64,000 nt of DNA from a bacterium (GCA_024278215.1 JAJRTR010000140.1:8612-72611), one strand, 5' to 3'; numbered from the stretch's first letter, positions 25,445-34,395 are shown. Numbers and translations: made by a program. The notes: generated by a model from the letters alone, not told the origin.

Positions 25445-26137
25445 TTACTCTTCATCCACCGGATAGGAGAAATAGGCGGCCGCTTCGGTGTTGTTGGGAT
25501 CGAGAATGAGGACAGACCAGAAGATGCTGTCGGCGGCCTCATAATCTTCCTGAGCTTCCTTGTTCAGGGCGAGTTCGGTGAGGAAAGAGACATCGGTGGG
25601 GAAGAGTGCGAGCATTTCTTTGACGAGTTTTTCGGCGGTTTCGTATTTTCCCTGCATTCTGAGCGAATAAGCAAGCCTCAGACTGGCGAGATAGTTGTTG
25701 TCGTCGGCGCTCAGCACCTGGTATGCAAGCTGTTCCACATCGCTGTATTTCTGCTGGGCAAGAAGGGGAAGCATGCAGCCGATTTTCGCTTCGAGCGATG
25801 CCGGCGCTGTTTTGATCACCGCCTTGTAGTAGTCGACCGATTCGTCATAAGACTTATTCAGGTAGTTGAGCCAGGCGAGACGCAGGTTGACTGTGTAGCC
25901 GTCGGAATAGAGTTCGTAGACAGGGTCCAGCGCGGCGATGGCTTCGTCGTAGTCGCCGTCCTTCTCGTAGTCATAGGAGTCGTAATACGCATTCTGTATG
26001 TCGGTTGCCGCGAGCTTCGTGTCTTGCGAACGGGTTACGCTGGAAGTTGTGAAGACAAGAAGTGCAGCGCCGAGCAGTATTGCGAGTCCGAAAAACTTCG
26101 AGTCGAATAATGTGTTTGTCTTTTGCGGTTGTTTCAT
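25445..26137 (-). CDS. Membrane-anchored TPR protein
   Basis: 230 residues. One N-terminal hydrophobic segment (FFGLAILLGAALLVFTTSSV) acts as anchor or signal, followed by TPR-like helical repeats (DYDEAIAALDPVYELY, SYDESVDYYKAVIKTAPASLEAK, KYETAEKLVKEMLALFPTDVSF, DYEAADSIFWSVLILDPNNTEA). It presumably holds protein partners in the periplasm. It lies downstream of the outer-membrane barrel gene on the same strand (gap about 110 bp), which with the UT-M23 gene forms a likely operon. Confidence 0.82.
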   Translation of the reverse strand: MKQPQKTNTLFDSKFFGLAILLGAALLVFTTSSVTRSQDTKLAATDIQNAYYDSYDYEKDGDYDEAIAALDPVYELYSDGYTVNLRLAWLNYLNKSYDESVDYYKAVIKTAPASLEAKIGCMLPLLAQQKYSDVEQLAYQVLSADDNNYLASLRLAYSLRMQGKYETAEKLVKEMLALFPTDVSFLTELALNKEAQEDYEAADSIFWSVLILDPNNTEAAAYFSYPVDEE

Positions 26138-26247
26138 GATGTACCCCTCTTTCTTGTTGTGTTTGTCCGGCTTATGCGTTATTGAAAAACGTGCCGAATC
26201 GCGTTGATTCGCGCGAGTTTCAGTTGCTCAAAAATAACACGGAACAA

Positions 26248-27111
26248 TCAATTGAACGTATGCCCGAGCATGAGCGTGTAGCTTGTTGATGTGGCGGTGT
26301 TGTCGGAGCTGGTGTCGTCGAAACGTGTCCGGTTCGCGCCGAGCGTGAGACTGTATAGCTCGGATAGAGCATAGTTGAATTTCACACCGAAACCGCCCCT
26401 CAGGAGTTCCGCTTTGTTGCTGACAACAAAGCCGTCGTTGCCGACACTGAACGCCTGCTTGCCGACCCATCCTGAAACAGTTGTAGTAAGTTTGTCCCGG
26501 TAGAACGTGAATGACTGCTCGGCGGAGAAATAATTCTGCTCGTGGAGATCGGCTTTCTTGGTAAGGTTGATAAGGTTTAACTGCGTAAGGGCATAAATGT
26601 TCCTTTTCGATTTCAGAGTCCGACCGGCCTTGTATGAAATCTGGAAGGCCATGAGGCTCGGCTCGAAATTGTTGTATGAAGAAACGTAGAGATCGAACTG
26701 CGAGTATCTGTCGGTGCGGCTGTAGTCCCCTGTGCCGCCGAACAGGGTGATCACGTTATATTCGTTGATGCTCGCGGTAACAAAATGACCGCCGAAGCGG
26801 GTTTTCTTTTCTTTTGTATAATTTGTGAGTACGAACGTGTAGTCGCGCTGGTCGTAGTCATAGCCCGACCAGTAGTCGATATTGGTGATGTCCATACCAA
26901 ACTCATAAGACCTGTTGTCGCCGATGCCGCGATAGAAATAGAAACCGGATGTTTCGGCGCTGTCCTTATAGATCGAATTGTCGTAGCTGATAGGCACAAG
27001 GTAGATCATGCCGCTGGTTGTAGTTGTTGTGGTGGTATCCAGCGCGGCGGCGGGCATAGCGAAGAAAACAAGCGCTATGACCATGGCGATATTACTTGCG
27101 AATCTTTTCAT
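26248..27111 (-). CDS. Outer-membrane beta-barrel protein, unknown
   Basis: 287 residues: a signal peptide (FASNIAMVIALVFFAMPAAA), a Thr run, then alternating Tyr/Phe-rich strands (FYFYRGIGDNRSYEFGMDIT, YTFVLTNYTKEKKTRFGGHF) ending with the aromatic C-terminus MLGHTFN expected for BAM-dependent barrels. The start is the ATG at 27111 with AGGAG 8 bp upstream, overlapping the end of the M23 gene by 20 bp. The genes are therefore translationally coupled. The role is not known; coupling suggests it works with the fused urea-transporter/peptidase. Confidence 0.75.
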   Translation of the reverse strand: MKRFASNIAMVIALVFFAMPAAALDTTTTTTTSGMIYLVPISYDNSIYKDSAETSGFYFYRGIGDNRSYEFGMDITNIDYWSGYDYDQRDYTFVLTNYTKEKKTRFGGHFVTASINEYNVITLFGGTGDYSRTDRYSQFDLYVSSYNNFEPSLMAFQISYKAGRTLKSKRNIYALTQLNLINLTKKADLHEQNYFSAEQSFTFYRDKLTTTVSGWVGKQAFSVGNDGFVVSNKAELLRGGFGVKFNYALSELYSLTLGANRTRFDDTSSDNTATSTSYTLMLGHTFN

Positions 27112-29314
27112 TCTCGTTTCTCCTGAATTCGTATTCGCCGGCGACGATTCTCTTGAAGCCGACCTGATCGTCGAGTTCGACATGTGTCTTTATGTCGACA
27201 CCGAGCGTCTTCGACCTGACGCTGCCCTCGATAGTGTTTCTGCCGGTAAAGTGCAGGCGGCAATCGACGCGTGCGAGGTCGAACTTAAAGGAATTAAGGA
27301 AGAGGAAGAACTCCCTGCGCGGCCCCGTCACGACCGACCCCACCGGCAGGCGGTCACACCATGACATGTCGTTCATCTGCAGCAGCGGCAGCCTGGGCAC
27401 TGCCATGAATATGTGTTTCAGGTACTTGTCTGCGCCCTGTGTGTGATAGATATAGAAAGTGTCTTCATGCCTGCCGAAGTAGAGGCGGCCCCTGCCGGAA
27501 TCGAAATAAAATGTTCCGTCCGGCGCCATCTTCACTTTCAGGCGTAGTTCATCTATCCTGCGACCTGCCCTGTACACATCATACACGAAACTGTCGTCGA
27601 GCATAAACGACATCCTTGTTTCAATGCTTTTTTCAGGGTTAAGTGTCTCGATCTCTGTTTTTTCTTCAGGTAGTCCGTTGGCGAAAAACTTTTTGTCCTT
27701 GAGATAATTCGAGAAAGTGAAGGGGATAGTAGCCGAGCCGACGCCCTCCGCGGCCTGCGCCTGAACGTGGATGTGCGGCTGCGGCGAGTAGCCCGAGTTG
27801 CCGCATTTGCCCAGAAGCGCACCTTTCTCGACCCACTGTCCTTCGACAACCCTGATTGAATCGTGCGCGAAGTGCGATATCTCGACATAGAAAGCGCGCT
27901 CGTCCCTGATAATCACAAGGTTGCCCCATGTGTTGGACTTGTCGATCGTGCCGATGGGGTTGTCCGGCAGATTCGCGACGACCTTGACAACGCGCCCGCG
28001 GATGGGCGACAGAACGCTTTTCCTGTAAGCGTAGTAGTCCTCGAGTTCGCCGCCGCTGTCGCGACGGCTGCGACCGTCCGCGTCGACGATGATGAAATCA
28101 TAAGCGTGGCGCCAGCTCCCCCTGTGTGTCCATTCTCCGTCGAAGCCCTGCCACACATGCCATTTGCCGGTGAACGGCAGCGCGATCGTCAATCCCGCGG
28201 CACCGAACCGCCGCGAGCCGGCGATAAAGTAATCCAGCGTTTCCTCCGGTGTCGATTTTATGTATCTCGCCACCATCGGATTGTGCACGACTCCCAGTAC
28301 ATAGACGAATGACATCGTGATGAAGTTGAACGGGATCGTGAAGCCCGGTATTCCATAGTATGACCAGAAAACTTCCATCGCTTTGAGCAGCAACGTCGAC
28401 ACGAGAACCGCGACAATGGCAAGCGCGTAGCTCCTGACCGACGGCACGAGAAAGATGCCACCTATCGCCATTGCAATCAATATGTAATTGAAATGGAATA
28501 TGTTCGAGAACGCCTGTTCGAACGAACCCGTGAGGCAGCCGGTCATGATCGTGCCTGTGTAATAGCCCACCACGGCGAGCATGAAAAGTATTCGCGAGCA
28601 GCACAGTATTACCAGCGTAATCGCTATGCCGGGCAGAACATAGGGTAGAAGAAATATCGTACCCATCGACTTGAAGAAACCGGAGAGCCAGAGCGGCAGA
28701 TACCATTGCAGGCCTGATGTCCAGTGGCTGTAGAAACCGCCCGCAAAAAGGTTCGCGTAGTTGGACGACGCCAGATATGTGACGGACGCCACGATCGCGA
28801 AAGGCAGGCTGAGTATGGGCAGTTTGAAGTTGTAATAGAAAAAACTGTTGAGCATTATGGACAGCAGAAGTGTGAATATACCGGCTGTGATCACGATGAA
28901 AACAGTGAGCATGGAAAGCTTGAAAAGAAAACCGACGGCGAGCCCCGAAAGCAGCGGGTTGTATGTGTAGAAGCCGGAATTGAGAAAGGTTTCGTCCATG
29001 TTGATAAGCTTTGCGAAGGCGTATGCGGCCATGACGGAGATGATCCCCGAAACGGCGATATTCGGATTGAAAAGTGTGATCAGGAAAAAGATAAGGCCGA
29101 TTGGCGCGCTGTTGAAGAAGAGTATTTCCGAGTAGCTTTTTACGATGGCGGTCAGGTGGAGCGCGAGAGTCGAGTTGTTGAAACGTGCTGTGAGCGACGA
29201 CAGGGTGGACTCGCCGCCCGGCGCGCCCGGCGAGAACCGGCCGGCTTCATTGTTCCCGTTTTGACCTGTTCCAGCCGGTGGCTCGAATGAAAGTTGACCC
29301 GGCGTTTGTGTCAT
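27092..29314 (-). CDS. Urea-transporter-like membrane domain fused to M23 peptidase
   Basis: 740 residues. Residues about 50-350 hold roughly ten membrane segments of the urea transporter family, with the duplicated fold and the loop GFYTYNPLLSGLAVGF matching the family's selectivity region. Residues about 370-560 form an M23/LytM domain: HAYDF gives the first His/Asp ligands and PHIHVQ the HxH pair, with LSPIRGRVVKV and GNLVIIRD around it. About 180 more residues of beta-rich sequence close the protein. M23 domains cut peptidoglycan peptides, and all visible ligands are kept. It overlaps the barrel gene start by 20 bp. Confidence 0.88.
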   Translation of the reverse strand: MTQTPGQLSFEPPAGTGQNGNNEAGRFSPGAPGGESTLSSLTARFNNSTLALHLTAIVKSYSEILFFNSAPIGLIFFLITLFNPNIAVSGIISVMAAYAFAKLINMDETFLNSGFYTYNPLLSGLAVGFLFKLSMLTVFIVITAGIFTLLLSIMLNSFFYYNFKLPILSLPFAIVASVTYLASSNYANLFAGGFYSHWTSGLQWYLPLWLSGFFKSMGTIFLLPYVLPGIAITLVILCCSRILFMLAVVGYYTGTIMTGCLTGSFEQAFSNIFHFNYILIAMAIGGIFLVPSVRSYALAIVAVLVSTLLLKAMEVFWSYYGIPGFTIPFNFITMSFVYVLGVVHNPMVARYIKSTPEETLDYFIAGSRRFGAAGLTIALPFTGKWHVWQGFDGEWTHRGSWRHAYDFIIVDADGRSRRDSGGELEDYYAYRKSVLSPIRGRVVKVVANLPDNPIGTIDKSNTWGNLVIIRDERAFYVEISHFAHDSIRVVEGQWVEKGALLGKCGNSGYSPQPHIHVQAQAAEGVGSATIPFTFSNYLKDKKFFANGLPEEKTEIETLNPEKSIETRMSFMLDDSFVYDVYRAGRRIDELRLKVKMAPDGTFYFDSGRGRLYFGRHEDTFYIYHTQGADKYLKHIFMAVPRLPLLQMNDMSWCDRLPVGSVVTGPRREFFLFLNSFKFDLARVDCRLHFTGRNTIEGSVRSKTLGVDIKTHVELDDQVGFKRIVAGEYEFRRNENEKIRK

Positions 29315-29461
29315 CGTTACTTACCTCTTATTTGTTGCTTTGAGTCGAAAAATTTTCAAAGTGAAAGCCGTAGCTTCCGGAGCCTGCGTTCGCAAGGTGG
29401 ACCTTGGGAACGAGTGAAAAAAACAATCAAAGTGGGCGGGTGCGCCGTGCCTCGCCTTTAT

Positions 29462-29640
29462 CCCGCATATTTCACCAATGCGGGCAAAAATCGGGAGAAT
29501 GCCTGTAATACAAGGCGCGGCAAATGAGTGGTGAGGGAGCATACTGTCAGGTATGTGACCGATCCCGAATCGCCGCCGCAACGCGGTAGAACAGGCGTTA
29601 TCGCGATTTTCCGGTTTTCTTTGTGAGAAATCCGGGTTAT
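29462..29640. repeat. Second palindromic repeat family
   Basis: Starts with the hairpin CCCGCAT...ATGCGGG (29462-29484). A long imperfect palindrome follows: AAAAATCGGGAGAATGCCTGT on the left pairs with ACAGGCGTTATCGCGATTTT on the right, and the centre is CATAC-TGTCA-GGTATG. The architecture parallels the 178-bp element, but the sequence is unrelated. It lies between the UT-M23 gene and the PLP decarboxylase, a 368-bp gap with no supported gene. Confidence 0.7.
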
Positions 29641-29682
29641 ACATCTTGCGCATTTTAAAGTGTGACATGGCACTATCATTTC

Positions 29683-31035
29683 TCAGTCGAGAACCAGCCT
29701 TTCCGGCAGTCGTTCGCGGCGTTCGATGTCGGAGAGGTCTTCCGCCTCGCGTATAACGTCGACCTGACCGTCCTCGCCAATCAGCACCACGTTGGGCCTG
29801 TACTCGATGAACTGCATCCACTGCGTCACATTATACGCGCCGACCGGCGATATGATAAGGCGCACGCCTCGCTTTAGAGGCGGAAGTTGCACGCTTTCGT
29901 CGATCACGTCGATGTTCATGCACATGGGTCCGTAGATGACCGAGTTTTCGTTGGGGCCGCTCACTTCGCGGTCCATCTCGATGTTGAACTTGTACCAGTT
30001 GGATGTGAACAGGACATTTATGCCGCCGTCGATGATGTAGGAGCGTCGGCCGTCGGGCAGTCGTTTTGTCGCAATAACAGTGGATATCAGGTAGCCTGCT
30101 TCCTCGACCATTGCGCGGCCCGGTTCGAGAATAAGCTTCGGTGTGTCGCCCGGCCTGAGACTGTTGTAGAGCGCGTCTGTTATCCGCTCCGCGTACTCGT
30201 CGATTGACGGTATCGCAATATCAGGCGGCAGGTAGATGCCTTTGAGCCGGTTTTTTGTGGGCAGCCCGCCGCCGATGTCCAGGTATTCGATTTCGTAGTT
30301 AAACTTATCTTTAAGTTCATAAGAGAACCTGACCATCTTCTCGACTTCCACCGCGTATGCGTTCGGTTCCATAATGAAAGTGCCGATATGACAGTGGAGA
30401 CCGCGGATTTTGAGGTGCCCACGCGAGTAGATTCTCTTAACGGCATCCATCGCCTGGCCGGAATCGAGGTTGAAGCCGAAACGCGACCACTGCGGTTTGA
30501 TGCCGGTGTCCATGTTGAGGCGGATACCGATGCCGACCTGCCTGCCTTCCCCGGCGGCGATCTGCTCGAGGTCCGCGATCTCGTCGAGATGGTCCACGTG
30601 TATCATCGCCCCCTCGCGCACAGCCGTTCTCAGCGCGGCCGGCGACTTGTGCGGCCCGTTGAAGATAATGTCCTCGCCCGCGATGCCCAGCTTGCGTGCC
30701 TTGTCGTATTCCATCCCCGAGACGACCTCGGCGATAGCGCCTTCCTGGTGCATCACGGCGCAGATGGCCGAGATGTAATTGGTTTTGTACGACCAGCCGA
30801 ATGTGACATCCGGGTAGCGCGTCGAGAACGCGCCGCTCACCTCGCGGAACTTAGCCCGCAACGCCTTCTCGGAGAATACGAACAGGGGCGAGCCGTATTC
30901 TTTCGCCAGCTCGTCGACAGTCACCCCGTCGATCTCCGTACACACCCTCTTCATATACGCTGGACTGTTCCCATACTTGTTCATCAGGCCCGTGCGCAGC
31001 CTCTTTATTACCGGTTTTTCATACAGCATCTTCAT
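29683..31035 (-). CDS. PLP fold-III decarboxylase (diaminopimelate decarboxylase-like)
   Basis: 450 residues of the DAP/ornithine decarboxylase family. The PLP lysine lies in GWSYKTNY. HCHIGTF, DIGGGLP and LEPGRAM are the barrel motifs that hold the phosphate. GPMCMNID provides the Cys/Asp active-site pair and GAYN the final Tyr. It is bigger than LysA because of a 28-residue N-terminal extension. The ATG overlaps the ATP-grasp gene by 17 bp with GGGGG upstream, so it belongs to that operon. Pairing with ATP-grasp and PqqD-like proteins suggests it modifies an amino acid or peptide rather than making lysine. Confidence 0.85.
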   Translation of the reverse strand: MKMLYEKPVIKRLRTGLMNKYGNSPAYMKRVCTEIDGVTVDELAKEYGSPLFVFSEKALRAKFREVSGAFSTRYPDVTFGWSYKTNYISAICAVMHQEGAIAEVVSGMEYDKARKLGIAGEDIIFNGPHKSPAALRTAVREGAMIHVDHLDEIADLEQIAAGEGRQVGIGIRLNMDTGIKPQWSRFGFNLDSGQAMDAVKRIYSRGHLKIRGLHCHIGTFIMEPNAYAVEVEKMVRFSYELKDKFNYEIEYLDIGGGLPTKNRLKGIYLPPDIAIPSIDEYAERITDALYNSLRPGDTPKLILEPGRAMVEEAGYLISTVIATKRLPDGRRSYIIDGGINVLFTSNWYKFNIEMDREVSGPNENSVIYGPMCMNIDVIDESVQLPPLKRGVRLIISPVGAYNVTQWMQFIEYRPNVVLIGEDGQVDVIREAEDLSDIERRERLPERLVLD

Positions 31036-32074
31036 GGCAGTATTCCCCCGTTGTGACTATTTCCTGAAATGGTTTCATGTCCGTAACAACTTCATAAGTG
31101 TACCTTACATAGAGCTTGCCCGACTCGTAGTCGCGTGCCTTCGGGATAGGCATATCAAACGCACTGCGCAACATGTTCGACGGGAGATTCACACCGACTC
31201 CTGTCGCGAAAAACGACCATGCGGGCAGCCTCGGGTTGATCTCGATCAGGTATACCTCACCGCTGTCGACCATGCACTCAAGCTCGAACGCGCCTTTCCA
31301 CTTATATTCGGAAATGAACTTCGCCGCCGCTTCGAGCATCTCCTCGTTCCTGATTGTCACGCCGGTCCATATCTTGCCGAGTGAAGTGACCCCCATCTTT
31401 TTTATGCCGACCATGCCGAGATTTTCGCCCGTGCCGTCGCCCAGTCCGACAACATTAAGCTCTTCGCCTTTCACCATCTGCTGCACTATTATCGGGTAGC
31501 CCCATTCGGCGACAATCGAGTTGTAGTAGCTCGCCGCCTGCATCGACGTGTACGCGCAATACGCTTTGTAGAACGCGCCCTTGATCATGACCGGATATCC
31601 GATTTCGTCCAGCGCGGACTGCAAGTCTTCGTGTGATGAAACAACTCTCGTGGCCGGGATTCTTATGCCGATGGTTTTCGCCACATCCTCGAGGCGGTCT
31701 TTGCCCCTGAGCCTGAACTGCTCCATAGTCGGCACGACCGTTTTTATACCCATATTTTCGAGTTCTTCGCCATATTTTGTGAAGAATGGCAGCTCGACAT
31801 CGAGCGAAGGGATGACAAAATCCAGCCCGTATGTCGACTTGATATACGCGAGACGTTCCATGTAGGCGTCGCGCCCGCCGGACGGGTAAGGCATGATGTA
31901 GGACTTGTCCATCAGCCAGTCCAGATATATGCCCGGCTCCATCGCGTCGTATGCGAGGCCGACGACTTTCACATTCAATTCACTGTCTTCCCGGAGCGAC
32001 CTCGCCACCCCGACACCCGGGCCGGGATTGTCGACCGCGTTGATTCCCGTTACGCCGATAATCAGGTCTTTCAC
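31019..32074 (-). CDS. ATP-grasp ligase
   Basis: 351 residues of the carbamoyl-phosphate-synthase-like ATP-grasp superfamily. A Rossmann-like pre-domain (DLIIGVTGINAVDNPGPGVGVAR) is followed by the ATP-grasp fold with RGKDRLEDVAKTIGIRIPAT, IVQQMVKGEELNVVGLGD and the metal site YLIEINPRLPAW. Such enzymes join a carboxylate to an amine through an acylphosphate. The GTG at 32074 is preferred over 32086 because GAGGT, overlapping the previous stop, lies 6 bp before it. Middle gene of the PqqD-like/ATP-grasp/decarboxylase operon. The substrate is unknown. Confidence 0.88.
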   Translation of the reverse strand: MKDLIIGVTGINAVDNPGPGVGVARSLREDSELNVKVVGLAYDAMEPGIYLDWLMDKSYIMPYPSGGRDAYMERLAYIKSTYGLDFVIPSLDVELPFFTKYGEELENMGIKTVVPTMEQFRLRGKDRLEDVAKTIGIRIPATRVVSSHEDLQSALDEIGYPVMIKGAFYKAYCAYTSMQAASYYNSIVAEWGYPIIVQQMVKGEELNVVGLGDGTGENLGMVGIKKMGVTSLGKIWTGVTIRNEEMLEAAAKFISEYKWKGAFELECMVDSGEVYLIEINPRLPAWSFFATGVGVNLPSNMLRSAFDMPIPKARDYESGKLYVRYTYEVVTDMKPFQEIVTTGEYCHEDAV

Positions 32075-32082
32075 GCTGCACC

Positions 32083-32421
32083 TCACAGTAGTTTGATGTA
32101 TCTCAACTGGTCGACAAAGTCGGTCGCGTCGCGCTCCGCCTCATCTTTCTCAACGATAAAAAGTTCCGTCAGTCTCAGGGCTATCTCCTCCATCGTTTTT
32201 CTCTCCTTCAGCCCTTTCAGAACTTCGAGTCCCGTACTGTTGACGGTAAAACTCTCGCCGGTCGTCGGGTCGAACACGAAACCTTCTTCATTTATTGCCA
32301 GAAGATACAGGCGTCCCATTTCTGCGCCTTCGACCACCGCCGCTCCCTCGCGGGGTTCCGCCGCGGGCAGGCCATTCTCCGGACCTGAAACCCGCCCGGT
32401 TTCCGATTCCATGTTATCCAT
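32083..32421 (-). CDS. PqqD-like peptide-binding protein
   Basis: 112 residues; the conserved part is about 75 (LYLLAINEEGFVFDPTTGESFTVNSTGLEVLKGL, then a wHTH-like helical end). This matches PqqD-family proteins of the HPr-rel-A type, which resemble RiPP recognition elements that present a peptide to a modifying enzyme. The family normally begins close to LAI, so the ATG at 32319, with AAGG 7 bp upstream, may be the true start. The first 34 residues are low-complexity and acidic. It is coupled to the ATP-grasp gene by overlapping stop and Shine-Dalgarno. Confidence 0.75.
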   Translation of the reverse strand: MDNMESETGRVSGPENGLPAAEPREGAAVVEGAEMGRLYLLAINEEGFVFDPTTGESFTVNSTGLEVLKGLKERKTMEEIALRLTELFIVEKDEAERDATDFVDQLRYIKLL

Positions 32422-32429
32422 TTGTTTCG

Positions 32430-32555
32430 TCAGCGTACTTGCGTCCCGAGGAGTACGAGCGATCCGCAGATAAAATGCAGGTTCGCGTTCGTGAAGTGCG
32501 GATCAGCATCTTCCGGCACCGATATTGCCGCCGCCGTCAATAATAATGTGTCCAT
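32430..32555 (-). CDS. Possible 41-aa peptide gene upstream of the PqqD-like gene
   Basis: ATG at 32555 to TGA at 32430, reading MDTLLLTAAAISVPEDADPH...GTQVR, on the operon strand. It stops 8 bp before the annotated PqqD-like start. Its position fits a precursor peptide for the operon. It has no convincing Shine-Dalgarno and no known family, and in this GC range a frame of this size is easily chance. Confidence 0.25.
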   Translation of the reverse strand: MDTLLLTAAAISVPEDADPHFTNANLHFICGSLVLLGTQVR

Positions 32556-32586
32556 GTTGACCGCGCACCGGTGGATCGGCACTTAA

Positions 32587-32609
32587 CCCGCATTGGTAAA
32601 ATATGCGGA
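32587..32609. repeat. CCGCAT stem-loop shared with the 29.46 kb repeat
   Basis: CCCGCATTGGTAAAATATGCGGA is, on the other strand, nearly identical to the hairpin opening the repeat at 29462. A second shared string, GAAATCCGGGTTA, occurs near 29628 and 32825. It lies in the 412-bp gap between mtaB and the PqqD-like gene, which otherwise shows only the small peptide frame. Confidence 0.6.
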
Positions 32610-32833
32610 TTGATGCTTTTGTACAGGACGTTTCCGCCGCCCCTTCCCGTAAGATTTAAAAATTCATCCGCAAATTTTTATTGTGCACTCGAATGAATTG
32701 TTGCAAACAAAAAACCTGTGGCCTATTCATGTGAGGATTCAAGCGAATGATTATATTCATATCCTATATGATACGAATATCTGCTGAAAAGTTAAATCAA
32801 ATCTGTGTGATGTTGGTCACAACGAAATCCGGG

Positions 32834-34231
32834 TTAGCCGCTTACGGCGCGATAAGGACCCGCGCATCTTCCGGGACTGTCGCCCGGAAGATGGGGCATA
32901 ATCACAACCTCGCCGCCCAGGCCACCGGAGACAGGTTCAGTGATCCGGCAGACGACCAACTTACCCATAAGTTCATCGTCACCTTCCGCGTATATGCGCA
33001 AATAATTTCTCGTCAGACCTGTGAGCAGGCCGTTTTTGCCGTCGCGGCGTTTCTCGAAAAGGACTTCCAACTCCCTGCCGATGAAACGCGCCCGGAATCT
33101 CGCCGCCAGTTCCCCGCGCAAAGCCCTCATTCTCAAGCTACGGTTCTTTTTGATTTCCTCCTGCACCTGACCGGGCATCTCCGCCGCCGTCGTGCCCGGT
33201 CTCTTCGAGTATCGAAATACGTGCATGTAACCCAGCGAAAGTCTGTCAGCAAGTTTATATGTTTCATCGAACGCCGCTTCTGTTTCGCCCGGAAAGCCTA
33301 CTATCACATCCGCGCCCACATTGACATCCGGGAACATGTCCCGTAGCCGCAACACCGTTGTCGCGAACTCGTCCGCAGTGTAGTCGCGTTTCATGGCCCT
33401 GAGTATCCCGTCGTCTCCGCTCTGGAGTGAAATGTGGAAGTGGTCGCAGAGTTTGTCCCTCACGGCATCGAGTGTCTCGAACAGTTCTTCGCTGAATTCT
33501 TTCGGGTCTATGGAACTTAGCCTGATGCGGGAGAGCCCCTCGACTTCATATAAGCGGCGCAGCAGCGCTGCAAGTGTTGTGCGCGGCTCGAGGTCAAGCC
33601 CGTAACGCCCGATATGGATACCGACGACCACGACTTCCCTGTAGCCGTTGGCGGCGAAACGCTCGGCCTGGGCGATCACTTCGCCAGTCGGCGCGCTCCG
33701 GCTCCTGCCCCTCGCGTACGGTACGATGCAATAAGAACAGCGCTTGTTGCAGCCTTCGTGTATGCGCAGGAACGCTTTCGTGTAATTCGCGAACGAGTCG
33801 ACCGGCGCCGGCCTGAACTCGCGTTCATCGAAAATGTCGGGGACCGCCGGCATCGGCACAGGTCCCGACTCATTGCTTACGAGTTGCTCCAGCATGTTCG
33901 GGATTTCCTCTTTTCGCGCGCTTCCGACGACGAGGTCCAGCCCCGGAAGCTCCCGCCGCACATCTTCCGGATGTGTCTGCGGATAGCAGCCCGCGACAAC
34001 GACGCGCACCCCCGGGCACCGCTCCTTGTGCTTGAGCGCGCGCCTGACCATCTGGCGTGCCTGGTGGTCGGTCTTTCCGGTCACCGAGCACGTGTTCACA
34101 ACGTAAACATCCGCCTCTTCACGAAAAGGCACTGTTGTGTAGCCCGACCGCTCGAACGCTTCCCTTATCGCTTCACTGTCCACCTGATTGAGCTTGCAGC
34201 CAAGTGTGTATATCGCAACTTTTTTTGTCAT
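32834..34231 (-). CDS. mtaB: tRNA t6A37 methylthiotransferase
   Basis: 465 residues. MtaB adds a methylthio group to t6A at position 37 of tRNAs reading ANN codons. The N-terminal UPF0004 domain has the MtaB hallmark TLGCKLNQ and cysteines at NTCSVT and AGCYPQ, which bind the auxiliary Fe-S cluster. The radical SAM motif is CNKRCSYC at about 160. DVIVGFPGETEAAF and the C-terminal TRAM-like region (TRNYLRIYAEG) follow. The length is normal. AAAGG is upstream of the ATG. It stands alone on the minus strand. Confidence 0.93.
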   Translation of the reverse strand: MTKKVAIYTLGCKLNQVDSEAIREAFERSGYTTVPFREEADVYVVNTCSVTGKTDHQARQMVRRALKHKERCPGVRVVVAGCYPQTHPEDVRRELPGLDLVVGSARKEEIPNMLEQLVSNESGPVPMPAVPDIFDEREFRPAPVDSFANYTKAFLRIHEGCNKRCSYCIVPYARGRSRSAPTGEVIAQAERFAANGYREVVVVGIHIGRYGLDLEPRTTLAALLRRLYEVEGLSRIRLSSIDPKEFSEELFETLDAVRDKLCDHFHISLQSGDDGILRAMKRDYTADEFATTVLRLRDMFPDVNVGADVIVGFPGETEAAFDETYKLADRLSLGYMHVFRYSKRPGTTAAEMPGQVQEEIKKNRSLRMRALRGELAARFRARFIGRELEVLFEKRRDGKNGLLTGLTRNYLRIYAEGDDELMGKLVVCRITEPVSGGLGGEVVIMPHLPGDSPGRCAGPYRAVSG

Positions 34232-34395
34232 TATACAACAACCTTTTTTCTGAAAAACACCGGTCTTACTGAAGAAGGCACAGCCTATGAAGAAACAAGA
34301 AACGATGACCTGCGTCGATGCAGACTTTGCACAGAACCTGCACGCATTTTATCGCACAGGATCATTCAGGTAAAGAGATCGCTTGAAGAGAAACA

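Noticed and set aside
25427-26110. Plus-strand frame of 227 codons opposite the TPR gene
   Set aside because: The minus-strand product has TPR repeats and a signal segment; the plus frame is a shadow rich in Val/Gly with no domain.
29655-29680. Sigma-54 promoter (TGGCAC-N5-TT) near the PLP gene end
   Set aside because: It points into the 3' end of a minus-strand gene and the -12 element is incomplete (TTTCT).
29683-31035. Naming the PLP decarboxylase lysA
   Set aside because: Its operon partners (ATP-grasp, PqqD-like) and N-terminal extension do not fit plain lysine synthesis; the family motif does not fix the substrate.
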